Counted from the stretch's first letter, positions 7,769 to 16,804 are shown. The stretch: DNA of 17,167 nt from Dictyocoela muelleri (GCA_016256075.1 SDVU01000217.1:1-17167), one strand, 5' to 3'. Notes: generated from the letters alone by a model not told the origin. A program made the numbers and translations.

Positions 7769-8755
7769 CCCATTTTTAACCATTATTTTTTAACTCTCAT
7801 TTTTAACCCTTATTTTTTAACCCTCATTTTTATCCTTATATTTTAGCCCACATTTTTTATCTCTCTTTTTTTAAACCTTATTTTTTAGCCCATATATTTT
7901 AGCCCTCATTTCTTAATATTATATGCAACCCTCAAATTTTATCCATTATTTTCTAACCCCTATTTTTAGCCATTATTTTTTAACTTCTATTTTTAGCCAT
8001 TATTTTTTAACCCTTATTTTTTAACCATTATTTTTAAACCCCTATTTAGACCCTTATTCCGACCATTTTACGACATTTATTTTTTTACCCTTATTTTTTG
8101 ACCTTTATTTTTTACCCTTATTTTTATCCTTTTTTTTTAACCTTTATTTTTTACATCTTTTTTTCAACAAAGTTTTAAAATAAAGGGTTAAAAGATTAGG
8201 GTTAGAAATGAGGGTTAAAAAATAATGGCTAAAAGATGGGGGCTAAAAATGGGTTCAAAAATGGTTCTAAAAAATATGGGATACAAAAGATAGGTGTAAA
8301 AATGAGGGTTAAAAATAAGGGTTTAAAAATAATGTCTAGAAGATGAGGGTTAAAAAATGGTGGTTAAAAAATGAGGGTTTAAATATAAGGGTTAAAAAAT
8401 ATGAGCGCAAATTGAGGATAAAATATAAAGGGTAAAAAATGATGGCAAAAACAAGGGATAAAAATTTTAGCAAAAAATAAGGTGTGAAATGAGGGTTTAA
8501 AAAATAAGGCTAAGATATAAGGACTAAAAAATGAGGGTTGAAATATAAGGGTTAAAAAATGGGGGCTAAAATATAATTGTTAAAAATGAGGGCTGAAAAT
8601 AAGGTTTGAAAAAATAATGGTTTGAAAATAATGGTTGAAAAATACGGTAAAAAAAAATAATGGTTTAGAAATTAGGGTTAAAATAAGGGTTACAAAAATT
8701 AGTTCTCAAATATAAAGGTTAAGAAATAAGGGTTAAGAAATAATTATTCGATGCA
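7769..8755. repeat. Degenerate ~14-bp satellite with orientation switch
   Basis: About 400 bp (7769-8165) of degenerate units like TTAACCCTTATTTTT is followed by about 590 bp (8166-8755) of the reverse complement, AAAAATAAGGGTTAA. Together they form one large imperfect inverted repeat. The same array type, again switching strand in the middle, is at 14040-14345. There is no coding capacity. The left arm starts exactly at the right end of Merlin 2, suggesting it was cut there. The TTAACCC core is mildly telomere-like, but the unit is far too irregular to be a telomere. Confidence 0.88.
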
Positions 8756-8905
8756 AAATTTCTCGTATTATCTTTAACATGTCAAAATAGGTCTATAAGT
8801 CTGAAAGAAACGGGTCTATAACTTCGAAATAAATGGGTCTAAACTTTGAAAGCATTTGGTCTATAACTTTGAAAGCATTTGGTCTATAACTTTTGAAAAC
8901 CTTGT
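8756..8905 (+). repeat. GGTCTATAACTTTGAAA minisatellite
   Basis: Five or six diverged units of about 23 bp share the core GGTCTATAACTTTGAAAG. Two adjacent units are identical. The sequence from 8745 (AATTATTCGATGCAAAATTT onward) also matches 14343-14430, so this is the outer part of the same foldback family. Confidence 0.8.
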
Positions 8906-8949
8906 ATTTGAACGATGGTAATATAATAATACAATGAGGGGAATATAAT

Positions 8950-9110
8950 AATGGAACGACTCTAATGAAAAGAGTTGTCTATAATTATTAAATAGACGTC
9001 TATATAAATTAAAATGTCTATCTATAAAAATTAAAAGAGTTATCTATAAACATGAAAAGTCTTGTTTATAATATGAAAAGAGTTATCTATAATAATAAAA
9101 AGGGATGTGA
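8950..9110 (+). repeat. AAAAGAGTTATCTATAA degenerate repeat
   Basis: Several diverged units of about 25-30 bp share AAAAGAGTTATCTATAA-like cores. This is low-complexity AT-rich DNA without coding potential, grading from the preceding minisatellite. Confidence 0.65.
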
Positions 9111-9119
9111 TGTGTTTTT

Positions 9120-9219
9120 CAAAAATTATTAATTATTTGTAAAAAAACTGTAATTAATTTTGAAAATATTTTTTTTAGAAATAATTTCGAGTTTTTACAA
9201 ATAATTAATAATTTTTTGA
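9120..9219. repeat. 100-bp stem-loop, about 29-bp arms
   Basis: The arms CAAAAATTATTAATTATTTG (from 9120, continuing to about 9149) and its inverted partner ending at 9219 pair nearly perfectly around a loop of about 40 bases. It may be a short foldback or MITE, or pure AT-rich drift. No duplication was identified at its edges. Confidence 0.7.
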
Positions 9220-9374
9220 GATATAATTAATTTTTTTTTCAAATAAAATCTTGAAAAAATTTTTAATTTTTAACAAAAAAATTTGATAAAAATTTCTAGA
9301 AGGGTTATCAAAAAATTGAAAAAAATTAAAAAACCGGTCATATATTATTTTTGTAAAAATCGTTTAAGGCTTAA

Positions 9375-9665
9375 GACCTGTTTTTATATGACAATAAGGT
9401 ATAGGGACTCTCATAGGTGTTTGGATGAGTGCGGCGACGCATCTCGGCAAAAATTAGTGAAAAATAAAAATCCATGAAAGGCCACTAATTACCTATATCC
9501 TGCTTAGTCATTGATAAAACGAAGATCGCGTATACAGCTGGGCTTCTGGGCTGCTTAGGAGTGACGTATTGTCGGAACACGAAAAACCAAAAGTCTCATA
9601 TCTACGGTAGGAGACAACTCGCCGGGTTGGCTGCTATAGATGTTGTCAACATGTAATATATTTCT
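9375..9665 (+). repeat. Dispersed ~290-bp repeat, copy 2
   Basis: Same orientation as copy 1 at 1940-2232, with many shared runs (GCATCTCGGCAAAAA, GCCACTAATTACCTATATCC compared with ACCTGCATTC, GATCGCGTATACAGCTGGGC, TCTACGGTAGGAGACAACTC). It ends at CATGTAATATAT in both copies, which marks the 3' boundary. No tRNA-like head precedes this copy. The apparent 64-codon frame from 9283 to 9477 across its 5' edge is not conserved in copy 1 and is not a credible gene. Confidence 0.85.
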
Positions 9666-9864
9666 ATCGAAAGAAGCGCATTTAAAAAAAATTAGGCAGC
9701 TTATGATAAAAATGCTATTTTTTTTAATTTCTAAAAACCCATGACTATAGAAATATTAAAAATAATTTTTATTGAAATTGACGGATATTTATATTTGTAA
9801 TTTAAATAAAATTGTTAGCTATTGTAATCTTATATTCTTTGTGATTTGTATAGATATACAGGGT

Positions 9865-10190
9865 TATGCATCAATATAAATAAAATTATGTAATAATATA
9901 AATAAAATTATGAATAAGTATAAATAAAATTATGCATTAATATAAATAAAATTATACATTAATATAAATAAAATTATGCATTAATATAAATAAAATTATG
10001 CATTAATATAAATAAAATTATGCATTAATATAAATAAAATCTTGCATTAATATAAATAAAATTATGATTAATACTAATAAAATTATGATTAATACGAATA
10101 AAATTATGATTAATATAAGTAAAATTATGCATTAATATAAATCAAATTATGCATTAATATAGAAAAAATTATGCATTAATATAAATAAAT
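9865..10190. repeat. Left 22-bp subterminal array of the mariner element
   Basis: About 15 tandem units of 21-22 bp, core TTAATATAAATAAAATTA, several identical and others with one or two changes. Units 10-12 are one base shorter (GATTAATA...). The array begins inside the terminal inverted repeat, so the unit probably arose from the transposon end itself. Confidence 0.95.
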
Positions 10191-10229
10191 TCAAAAAAAC
10201 AACCCTCAGGGAGAATTATGATAATCAAC

Positions 10230-11220
10230 TATATAATATGCAAGATAAGCGAAAGGAAAAAATGAATAATATCATTTGATATCATAATAAGCGTAGGAAT
10301 GCCATTGAAAAAGGCTCTACTGCAAAATAAATAGCTGAAGATATAATTTGTCATTTAATGTAGCTTATAATATAATTAATAAAATTTGTGATGGTAAGAC
10401 CAATAAAGATATTTTGTGTATTAAAAAGGTAATAAAAATAAAAAAAATATCTGGAAGTTAAAACTTAAATTTACTAAATTCTTTTACGTGATGCATCGTA
10501 TACACAAAGTGAATTTGTATCAGAATTATTAAAATCCGGCATTGAAAAAACACAATCTAAAATTTCAAGGATCTTGAATAACATGAGCTATAGCAGAAAG
10601 AGATTGGTAAAAATACTAGAAGAGATTAATAGCCAACGAAAAATTGACATAAAGCAGACTACGCACGTGAAATTGAATTTATTAGCATCGATAAAACAGA
10701 TTTTTTGACGAAACTTGCATAAATCAGAACTAGTCTAGGAATATTGGCTATTCTCTTAAGAATAAAAAAGCAGTAAAAATTGTTAAGAACAGCAGAGTAA
10801 AATTTTATTTACATGGTTGTAATAAAAATCGGGTATTATAAAATACAAAATTAAAGAAAGTTCGTTAAATGGTGATGTTTTATAAATTTTATTGAAAACA
10901 ATTTATTATTGTTTTTTAAAAATAATCGAAATGAGATATTGATAAATAGATATCGTAGTTTTGTCCATAGGAGAGATATTTTGCTTTAAAAAGAAAATAA
11001 AAATATATGGATAAGGTTTTTAACAGATTTTTATCCTCAAATTGAACCCTCTTGAAGAATATTTAACATACTTTAAGTCTAAATCGTCTTCTTTTCATAC
11101 TTTAACGCGAAATTCAGAAGAGTTAAAAAAAAGAGCACCTGATATATTCAATAATGAAAATATTAATTTTACTGGTAGGTATTCAATATGAGAAAATATG
11201 TTGATTCTACACTCTAAAGA
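10230..11220 (+). pseudogene. Tc1/mariner-like DDE transposase pseudogene
   Basis: A cut-and-paste transposase relic with its parts in the expected order. The N-terminal helix-turn-helix reads RRNAIEKGSTAK (near 10285-10330). The second DNA-binding part, SELLKSGIEKTQSKISRILN with NMSYSRKRLVKILEEI, lies at about 10515-10625. A region resembling the first catalytic motif (FFDETCIN, where the family has FLDETGFN) is near 10700-10730. RNIGYSLKNKKAVKIVKNSR lies near 10735-10800. The second catalytic region, NRYRSFVHRRDILL, is near 10945-10985, where the family's DN.RFHHRR would place the Asp that is altered here. LNPLEEYLTYFKSK, with the final acidic residue, is near 11042-11085. At least five stops or frameshifts interrupt it. 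Family assignment is firm; the subfamily (Tc1 or a close relative) is not. Confidence 0.78.
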
Positions 11221-11289
11221 CAACCAATTAAATAATAAATAATACCCTTCTTAATATTTTTTATTTTTTTAATAAAATTTATTTTTTAA

Positions 11290-11356
11290 CATTTTATTTA
11301 TATTAATGCATAATTTTATTTATATTAATACACAATTTTATTTATATTAATGCACA
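11290..11356. repeat. Right 22-bp subterminal array of the mariner element
   Basis: About three units of the same 22-bp repeat as 9865-10190, in the opposite orientation (core TAATTTTATTTATATTAA), ending within the right terminal inverted repeat. Confidence 0.93.
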
Positions 11357-11364
11357 ATCCTGTA

Positions 11365-12378
11365 TAGCAATTATTTCTGCAAAGGGAATAATTATAATGT
11401 ATAAATGTAAAGTTAAACATGTCCGAAAATTAAATAACTCATAAATAATAGACTTAAAATAAACTTTTTTAAACTTAATTTATTAGATTCTTAGTGATAG
11501 TAATTATAATCAACAGAACTGGGTTCATAATACAAGCGATTCTTCAATCTTTAAAATAAAAACGAGAAAAATATTTGTAAAAAAGGTGTATAAATACACA
11601 TTTTTATGAGATTACAGAAGTTAATGATGTTGAGAAGACAATATTATACGTAGTTATATAAATAAGATATATGAAAGGTAAATATGATAAGATAAGATCA
11701 GAGATACGATATATATTTTATAAGTTATTTATTAAATAAAAAGGATGTTTTCCATAAAAATGTTGAAGAATGAAAAAATATCTACACTAGCAACTACAAA
11801 AGAGAATAATAAGTGTGTAGTAATATAAATTCTAAATATATATCTTTCATATCCATAGTAGCTAAAATCCTTGTTTTAAGCTTAATGTAGTGTTTCATGG
11901 CAAGATGTTCTGCAGTTTATATGTGGTAATTAACTACCGGCAAAATTACCTGTTTTTTCTTGTTTTTTTAATGGGTTTTGAGATGTGACGGTTTTTTTTG
12001 TAGACGTTTTTTCGAAATTTTTACTTATTCTTCCTTTGAATATAAAGATTTTTCTTATTTTAAGGTAATTTTTTATTTTTTTATTTTTTTATATTTTTAA
12101 CCTAAATAAATATGAATACATTTGACGGTATCTGAAAAGAGCAAGTTATAATTAAAATTCAAGATTGCTATACTTATAGATTTCGATAAAAATAAAGAAG
12201 ATGGCGGAGGAAAGACAAAGCATAAATAATTTCAAAATATGGAATAACTTATTAGATGCTTTTTATTTGGTTGTCAAAAAGTAAAAATTCGTTCGAGAGC
12301 ACTAAAATTATTATAAATAATTAAATTTATCACAAGATTATGAAATAGAGGGAGAAAACCAGGCCTCTACGGTTTCAA
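11365..12378. other. AT-rich stretch without recognisable gene
   Basis: About 1 kb between the mariner element and the palindrome. Both strands are broken by frequent stops, and no transposase motif, tRNA or clear repeat was recognised. Small AT hairpins and poly-T runs (for example 11950-12060) are present but unremarkable. Confidence 0.5.
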
Positions 12379-12483
12379 CCACTCAAAAACTTTAAGATGA
12401 GCCATGTTATAAATATTAACATATTGCCAAATTTTCTAGTAATAATAGATACCTCCCCATTTAATCATGATATTAAATATTTT

Positions 12484-13541
12484 AGATCAAGTCTGTTTTT
12501 TTTCCCGGGATACATCAAGTCTGTTCCCCCACAACAATTTAAATTAAACGACTTAGAAATTAATTCATTTTAAATAACTCTAATAAATTGTTAAAATTTT
12601 CACGACCAACATTATTTTTCTATATACACTCTGCTAAAACACCCTTTAAAATACCTCCAAATATACCCTTATGTATTTTTATCTGGTATTTGCATTTCGC
12701 CTAATATGATTCTATTGTTTGGGTGTTTACACCGTTTATTGGGTTTTCAAAATTTTCAGAATGGTTAACTGTTTGGTGTGTAAATCTTTATTATTAAATA
12801 ATGAACTGTAACTTCTCCACATATGTGAGTGAATTCTAGTTCCAGAAAGGCAAACATTCTCAATAATCGGAATCAATGTTGTTGCTTTTCTTTCCACAAC
12901 CTGTTCCAAAAACAATCTTGATGGGGGTTTATGAAGCATCTTGTATACCAAACAACCCTATTTCTCTATTGGGTAGTCTTCCTCTATTAACTTCTGCTTG
13001 TGTCGAAACAAACTTTCGTCTATTTGTATAATCATGCCATCACCACCAAGTTTTATCGGGAATTTTGTATGATATTTTATACATTGATTTCTAATATGAG
13101 CAATAATATTAATGATTGTTGTTTTTTTAATTGATGTTTCACTAGACATTTGTACTTGTGTATGATCATTAAACCATTTCCACAAAATACGCAATATCGT
13201 AGACAATGGAACAATAAAATTTTCGAATAAAGACTCACACCTGTTTGATTTATAGTTTTTATATTTTAAACACCCCGTGTTGAAACACCTAAAAACCATT
13301 TTATTTTTATTTCTCTTATAAATACAAGATTTCATATCATCAAAACAAAACTCACATTTTAATACACTTTTAAACAATTCTTTATTTCTAAAAAACATAA
13401 TAATATTTTCAACAGGACCTTTTATTAGAGGTTCTAAAGTATTTTGGTAATAATGGAATGTCATGGGTTGTATAAATTTAATATAATTAAAAGATTATCA
13501 GTCCGCTTCCCCCCTCCGGAGGGAAAAAACAGACTTGATCC
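12484..13541 (-). mobile_element. Merlin/IS1595 element 3 with 8-bp target duplication
   Basis: The terminal inverted repeats AGATCAAGTCTGTTTTTTTT (12484) and, inverted, GGATCAAGTCTGTTTTTTCC (13541) bound a 1058-bp element. AATATTTT directly flanks both sides (12476-12483 and 13542-13549), an 8-bp duplication as expected for Merlin/IS1595. The uninterrupted target can be read in MITE copy 2 (14716-14975, inverted), which confirms the insertion boundaries. The left end holds the motif TCAAGTCTGTT twice (near 12487 and 12518). The transposase on the minus strand is broken. Confidence 0.9.
12560..13464 (-). pseudogene. Merlin element 3 transposase, recently broken
   Basis: About 300 codons starting at an ATG at 13464. 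Residues 30-80 hold a zinc ribbon (KCEFCFDD ... FRCFNTGCLKYK). A helix-turn-helix-like region follows (TSIKKTTIINIIAHIRNQ). The first catalytic Asp is in MIIQIDESLFRHKQK. After a TAG at 12958-12960 the same frame continues with VVERKATTLIPIIENVCLSG and RIHSHMWRSY. There the second catalytic Asp, normally SDMW or SDEW, is His. A one-base frameshift lies near 12785. The following frame reads HQTVNHSENFENPINGVNTQ, TIESY with the catalytic Glu, and NNVGRENFNNLLELFKMN, ending at TAA 12560-12562. It carries two more TAGs (12701-12703 and 12620-12622). All three TAGs sit where relatives have Trp. This is the best-preserved Merlin copy and probably the youngest. Confidence 0.85.
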
Positions 13542-13781
13542 AATATTTTTATAATTTTATACCTTTTTGTGTAGCAAAAAAGTTTTATGTATATAATTGT
13601 TTGAGATCATGAAAAAATGATGCGTTATGTATTTTTATCAAAAATGGCAATGATTTACAATTATCAACATGGGCTCATATCAAAGTTCTTGAGTGGACGA
13701 ACCCTAGTCGAACGGTCATCGTTAAGTTCAAATATAAAACAAATATAAAATCACTACAAAAATAATTTTTTTAGGCCATTT

Positions 13782-14604
13782 CCCAATATATGTCAGTATA
13801 GAAAAAAATAGGTCGGTATAAAAATTAGAAAATAAATTTACAGTAATTATAAATACAGGGTTTTCAAACTTATAAACCCCTTCTTTCAAACATATAACCT
13901 TTTTTAAAACTTACAACCCTCTTTTTTAGACTTATATACCCATTTCTTTTGGACTTACAGATCCAGTTCTTTCAGACAAAAAGACACATTAAGCCAGTAT
14001 ATACATTATTTGCGAAAATTCGCATTATAAATTATTTTCATCCTCTATTTTCGACCCTTATTTATAATTCTTATTTTTTAACCATTGTTTTTTAACCATT
14101 GTTTTTTAACCATTATTTTTCAACCCTCATTTTCTAACCTTTATTTTTTACACTTATTTTCTAGCTCCTAGCTTTTAACCCTTATTTTCTAACGCTTATT
14201 TTTAACCATTATTTTTTTAAAAAAAATTTAGCCCTTATTTTTTAACCCTTATTTTTAACCTTTGGTAAAAAATGGGGGTTAAAAAAATAAGTTTTAAAAA
14301 ATAAAGGTTAAAAATAAGCGTTAGAAAATAAGGGTTAAAAAATAATTAATCGGAGCGAATTTTCGCGGATAATATATAACTCTGGCAAAATGGGTCTATA
14401 GGCACGAAATAAATGGATTTAAGTAAAAAATGGGTTTATAAGTTCAAAAAAAGGGAAAATATCTTCGAAAAATAGATTTATATGTTTGAAAAAGGGAGTC
14501 TAAAAGTTTGAAAAAAAAAGTTTTATAAATACTGAAAATTTTTATTTTTTTTAACGACATATTTTTTTTAAACCGACCTTTTTTCTATACCGACGTATAT
14601 TGGG
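13782..14604. repeat. Satellite foldback at the core of the palindrome
   Basis: The outer edges CCCAATATATGTCAGTATAG (left) and, inverted, CCCAATATACGTCGGTATAG (right) are followed on each side by diverged units like ACTTATAACCC (13860-13980) or its complement (14380-14530), then by the degenerate TTAACCCTTATTTTT array (14040-14262) and its complement (14263-14345). The same order of satellites is found in half form at 8166-8905, so this is a repeat family. It is non-coding. Confidence 0.85.
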
Positions 14605-14715
14605 GAATAACCTTTCTGGAATTAATATTTTATTAATTTAAATTGAAATTTTATTTTATATTGATTTATATCTGTTTTTATTTGTACTTAACGATAAACG
14701 TTCAAAATGATTCGT

Positions 14716-14975
14716 CCACTCAAAAACTTTGAGATGAGCCCATGTTGATAAAAGTAACTAATTGCCAAATTTTTTGGGTAAAAAATACAAAAACTTTATT
14801 TTTTCATGATCATAAACAATTATATACATTTATACTTTTTTGTAACAAAAATGTATAAAATTATATAAATATTTAATATCATGATTAAAAAGGAGGGGGG
14901 GTATCTATTATTACCAGAAATTTTGAGAATAAGTTAATATTTATAAAACGGGCTCATTTCAAAGTTTTTGAGTGG
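14716..14975 (-). mobile_element. MITE copy 2 (intact, 260 bp)
   Basis: Terminal inverted repeats of about 75 bp (CCACTCAAAAACTTTGAGAT at 14716; inverted at 14975 CCACTCAAAAACTTTGAAAT) enclose an AT-rich middle that is reverse-complementary to MITE copy 1. It preserves the empty site for Merlin 3. It contains a G run (AAGGAGGGGGGG, about 14890-14901). Confidence 0.78.
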
Positions 14976-15072
14976 ACTAACCCGGGAGAGAACCGTAAAC
15001 CTCTTAGTAAACTTGCGATGACAGTCTTGAAGACCTATTTTTGAAGATTTATATAAAAAAACGTTCTTAAAG

Positions 15073-15269
15073 GTTGGATTTAGGATGTTTAATTAAAGAC
15101 TTATTCTTGTAAACTCTCATATTTATTTAAAATTCACTTTCTTATATAATTATATTTAAAACATCTTATCGATGTTTTACCAATATGAACAAACCTGATA
15201 CAACAACATCCAATACTTAAAACTTATCAACAATTAGTTTAGGATCCAAGAAACGCATTGGATCCAACA
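15073..15269 (-). repeat. Candidate 3' LTR of the Ty3/gypsy fossil
   Basis: On the minus strand a purine tract (AGGGGGG, about 15271-15277) is followed by TGTTGGATCC (from 15269). The far edge near 15073 reads ATCCAAC, close to the inverse of the start, as LTR ends usually are. An AT-rich TATATAA-like stretch lies inside. The size would be about 197 bp. The 5' partner is not in the window, so the ends are provisional. Confidence 0.5.
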
Positions 15270-16797
15270 TCCCCCCTATTTAACTTTAGTTGACTCTTAT
15301 GACGAGTTAAGATCCTACCATCCTCCATTTCAATCTGATAACAACTGGAACCTATTAATTTTATAACTTTTCCTTTCTCATGAAATTCTTTGTCCATCTT
15401 GGTATTTCTAATCTCATTTTTTATTAAAACTTCTTCATTCAAATTAAAAATATCATTGCTTTTCTTATGAGAGGCCCTAATAAACTCTTTTTCGTTTTTA
15501 ACTGATTTTTCAGAACCAAATTTTTGTTTTCAATGAGAATTGCTTTATCAGGGGATATTCCGATACCACGGTGTATTGTGCTGTTGTATGCGTCGACTAT
15601 CTTTTTCAGTTTGCCTTTTCCCTTAACTTTTTTAAGCGCGGTACGTATAGTCCTATTAAGTCTTTCGATCCGCCCATTGCTCGCATGATAATATGGAATG
15701 CTAAATGTATGTTTAACATTCTTCTCTGCGCACCATTTTTTCACATATTTGTTTTCAAATTCCTTACCATTATCAGTAATCATAGATTTGAATTTAAATT
15801 CATCATAAACTTTATTCATAAATTTTATTATTTCATCTGGAGTCTTACTCCTTATTTTCTGACTAAAAACTTTCCTTGAAAAGTAATCTATAAGATTTAA
15901 TATCAATTTGCCCTTCTTTATTTCCAGAATGTCACAACCTGCTCTTTCTCCGACATTATTTGTTTTTATAAACGAGAACTTGCTTTTAATTTTTTTATCA
16001 AACTCATTACAAATTTTACAACTTTCTAAAATTCTTTTCAAATCTTTCTTAGTCACAATAACACTTTGTTCTTCAAGATTCTTGGAAATATTCTTTCTAT
16101 GCGAAAGTTCTTTGTGTATTCTTAAAATTTTATTCACATGCTCATTTTCAATATTTGTATCAGAGTTTTCAATTGATCTGCTCATTACATCAGCATTATG
16201 AAGTTCATTTCCGGGAATGTATTTAACTTTGAATTGGAATTGGTTTATTCGGTCTATCCACCTTGTAATTCGTGGTGTTCCGAATTCTTTCTGCATTTGT
16301 ATTTTTTCTATGGCTTTATGATCTGTTATTACATCAAATTCTCTACCTAATAAGAGAAATTGTAACTTCTCCATTGACCAAATTATTGCTAAGAACTCCT
16401 TTTCAGTTATCGTATAATTCTTTTCCGGTCCTTTAAGCAATCTGGATATATATGCAACAGGCCTTCCTTCTTGTTTCAAAACAGCACCAAGTCCTATATT
16501 GGATGTGTCTGCTTCTAAGGTAAATCTTTTATTTAAATCTGGAATATTAAGCTCTAGATTTTTTGACCAGCACTCCTTTAATTTTAAAAAACTTAAATTA
16601 TGTTTTTCTAGCCATTTAAAGTTCTTTTATTCAAGAAGTTCATATAGAACTTTAGCCTTTTCAGAAAGTCCTGGTATGAAATTTCTATCGTAATTTATAC
16701 AGCCGAGAAACTTACGAACATCTCTTTTACTTTTAGGTGTTGGGAATTTTTTTATTCCTTCGGATCGTTCAAATACTGGTTTTATAGAATTACAGAG
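15239..16797 (-). pseudogene. Ty3/gypsy pol remnant (RT end, RNase H, integrase)
   Basis: The parts, in order on the minus strand, are as follows. The reverse transcriptase end (about 16797-16580) has the RKFLGxINYxRxFIP-type block. RNase H (about 16530-16180) has EADTSNIGLGAV, TEKEFLAIIWSMEKL and VITDHKAIE. The integrase zinc-binding region (about 16120-15990) is of HHCC type (ESCKICNEF). The integrase catalytic core (about 15940-15600) has GCDILEI, MITDNGKEF and HASNGRIERLNR, the D, D, E blocks. The C-terminal domain (about 15440-15240) has GKVIKLIGSSCYQIEMEDGR, like the GPY/F region of Ty3/gypsy integrases. The family is clear; the element is a fossil with a few breaks. Plus-strand open frames over this region are shadows. 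Confidence 0.88.
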
Positions 16798-16804
16798 TTT
16801 TTCA

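Larger units (their letters stand above)
9859..11362 (+). mobile_element. Tc1/mariner-family DNA transposon with array ends
   Basis: The left end CAGGGTTATGCATCAATATA (from 9859) and the reverse complement of the right end CAGGATTGTGCATTAATATA (to 11362) are terminal inverted repeats. Both are flanked by TA (9857-9858 and 11363-11364), the target duplication of Tc1/mariner elements. Both ends run into tandem copies of a 22-bp unit in inverted orientation, about 15 units on the left and 3 on the right. A broken transposase fills the middle. At 1504 bp it is near the usual size, the excess being the arrays. Confidence 0.85.
12379..13696 (+). mobile_element. MITE copy 1, split by Merlin 3
   Basis: The ends CCACTCAAAAACTTTAAGAT (12379) and, inverted, CCACTCAAGAACTTTGATAT (13696) are terminal inverted repeats that continue with GAGCC and ATGTT. 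Excluding Merlin 3 and one copy of its duplication, it is about 252 bp. It is related in reverse orientation to 14716-14975. It has no coding capacity and is a non-autonomous element; the superfamily was not determined because no convincing target duplication was seen. Confidence 0.75.
12379..14975. repeat. Composite palindrome (MITE-satellite-MITE)
   Basis: Once Merlin 3 is set aside, the left part (12379 to about 14262) and right part (about 14262-14975) are reverse complements in order. Each has a MITE of about 255 bp at the outside, then a matching spacer (GACGAACC...ATCGTTAAGTTCAAAT on the left, GACGAATC...ATCGTTAAGTACAAAT inverted on the right), then a matching edge (CCCAATATATGTCAGTATAG and CCCAATATACGTCGGTATAG), then a satellite that flips strand at the centre. 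The arms are about 0.7-0.8 kb. It may be a large foldback element or an inverted duplication; which one is not decided by the sequence. Confidence 0.8.
15073..16797 (-). mobile_element. Ty3/gypsy LTR retrotransposon fossil, 5' part absent
   Basis: A broken minus-strand remnant of a Ty3/gypsy (Metaviridae-type) LTR retrotransposon. It keeps the end of the reverse transcriptase region, RNase H, integrase and a candidate 3' LTR. The upstream parts (gag, protease, most of the reverse transcriptase) are not in the window; similarity ends just before the minisatellite at 16805. There are only a few breaks over 1.7 kb, so it looks moderately young, but with a single LTR it cannot be dated by LTR comparison. 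Confidence 0.85.

Noticed and set aside
7769-8755. Telomere or subtelomeric repeat
   Set aside because: The TTAACCC core is irregular, embedded in units of about 14 bp with long A/T runs, flips strand in the middle and lies between transposons.
9283-9477. 64-codon plus-strand frame at the edge of the dispersed repeat
   Set aside because: Half lies in AT-rich unique DNA and half in the repeat; the frame is not kept in the other repeat copy.
9865-10190. CRISPR-like array
   Set aside because: Units are contiguous 22-bp tandem copies with no spacers, and they belong to a mariner terminal repeat.
12560-13464. Genetic code change with TAG read as Trp
   Set aside because: Normal TGG Trp codons occur at the equivalent sites in Merlin 2, a frameshift and a catalytic replacement also mark this gene as dead, and no microsporidian code change is known to me. 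Mutation is the simpler reading.
15571-16693. Plus-strand open frames at 15571-15879, 15908-16201 and 16499-16693
   Set aside because: They are complements of the pol coding region of the Ty3/gypsy fossil, with Phe/Leu/Ser-rich composition typical of antisense reading.
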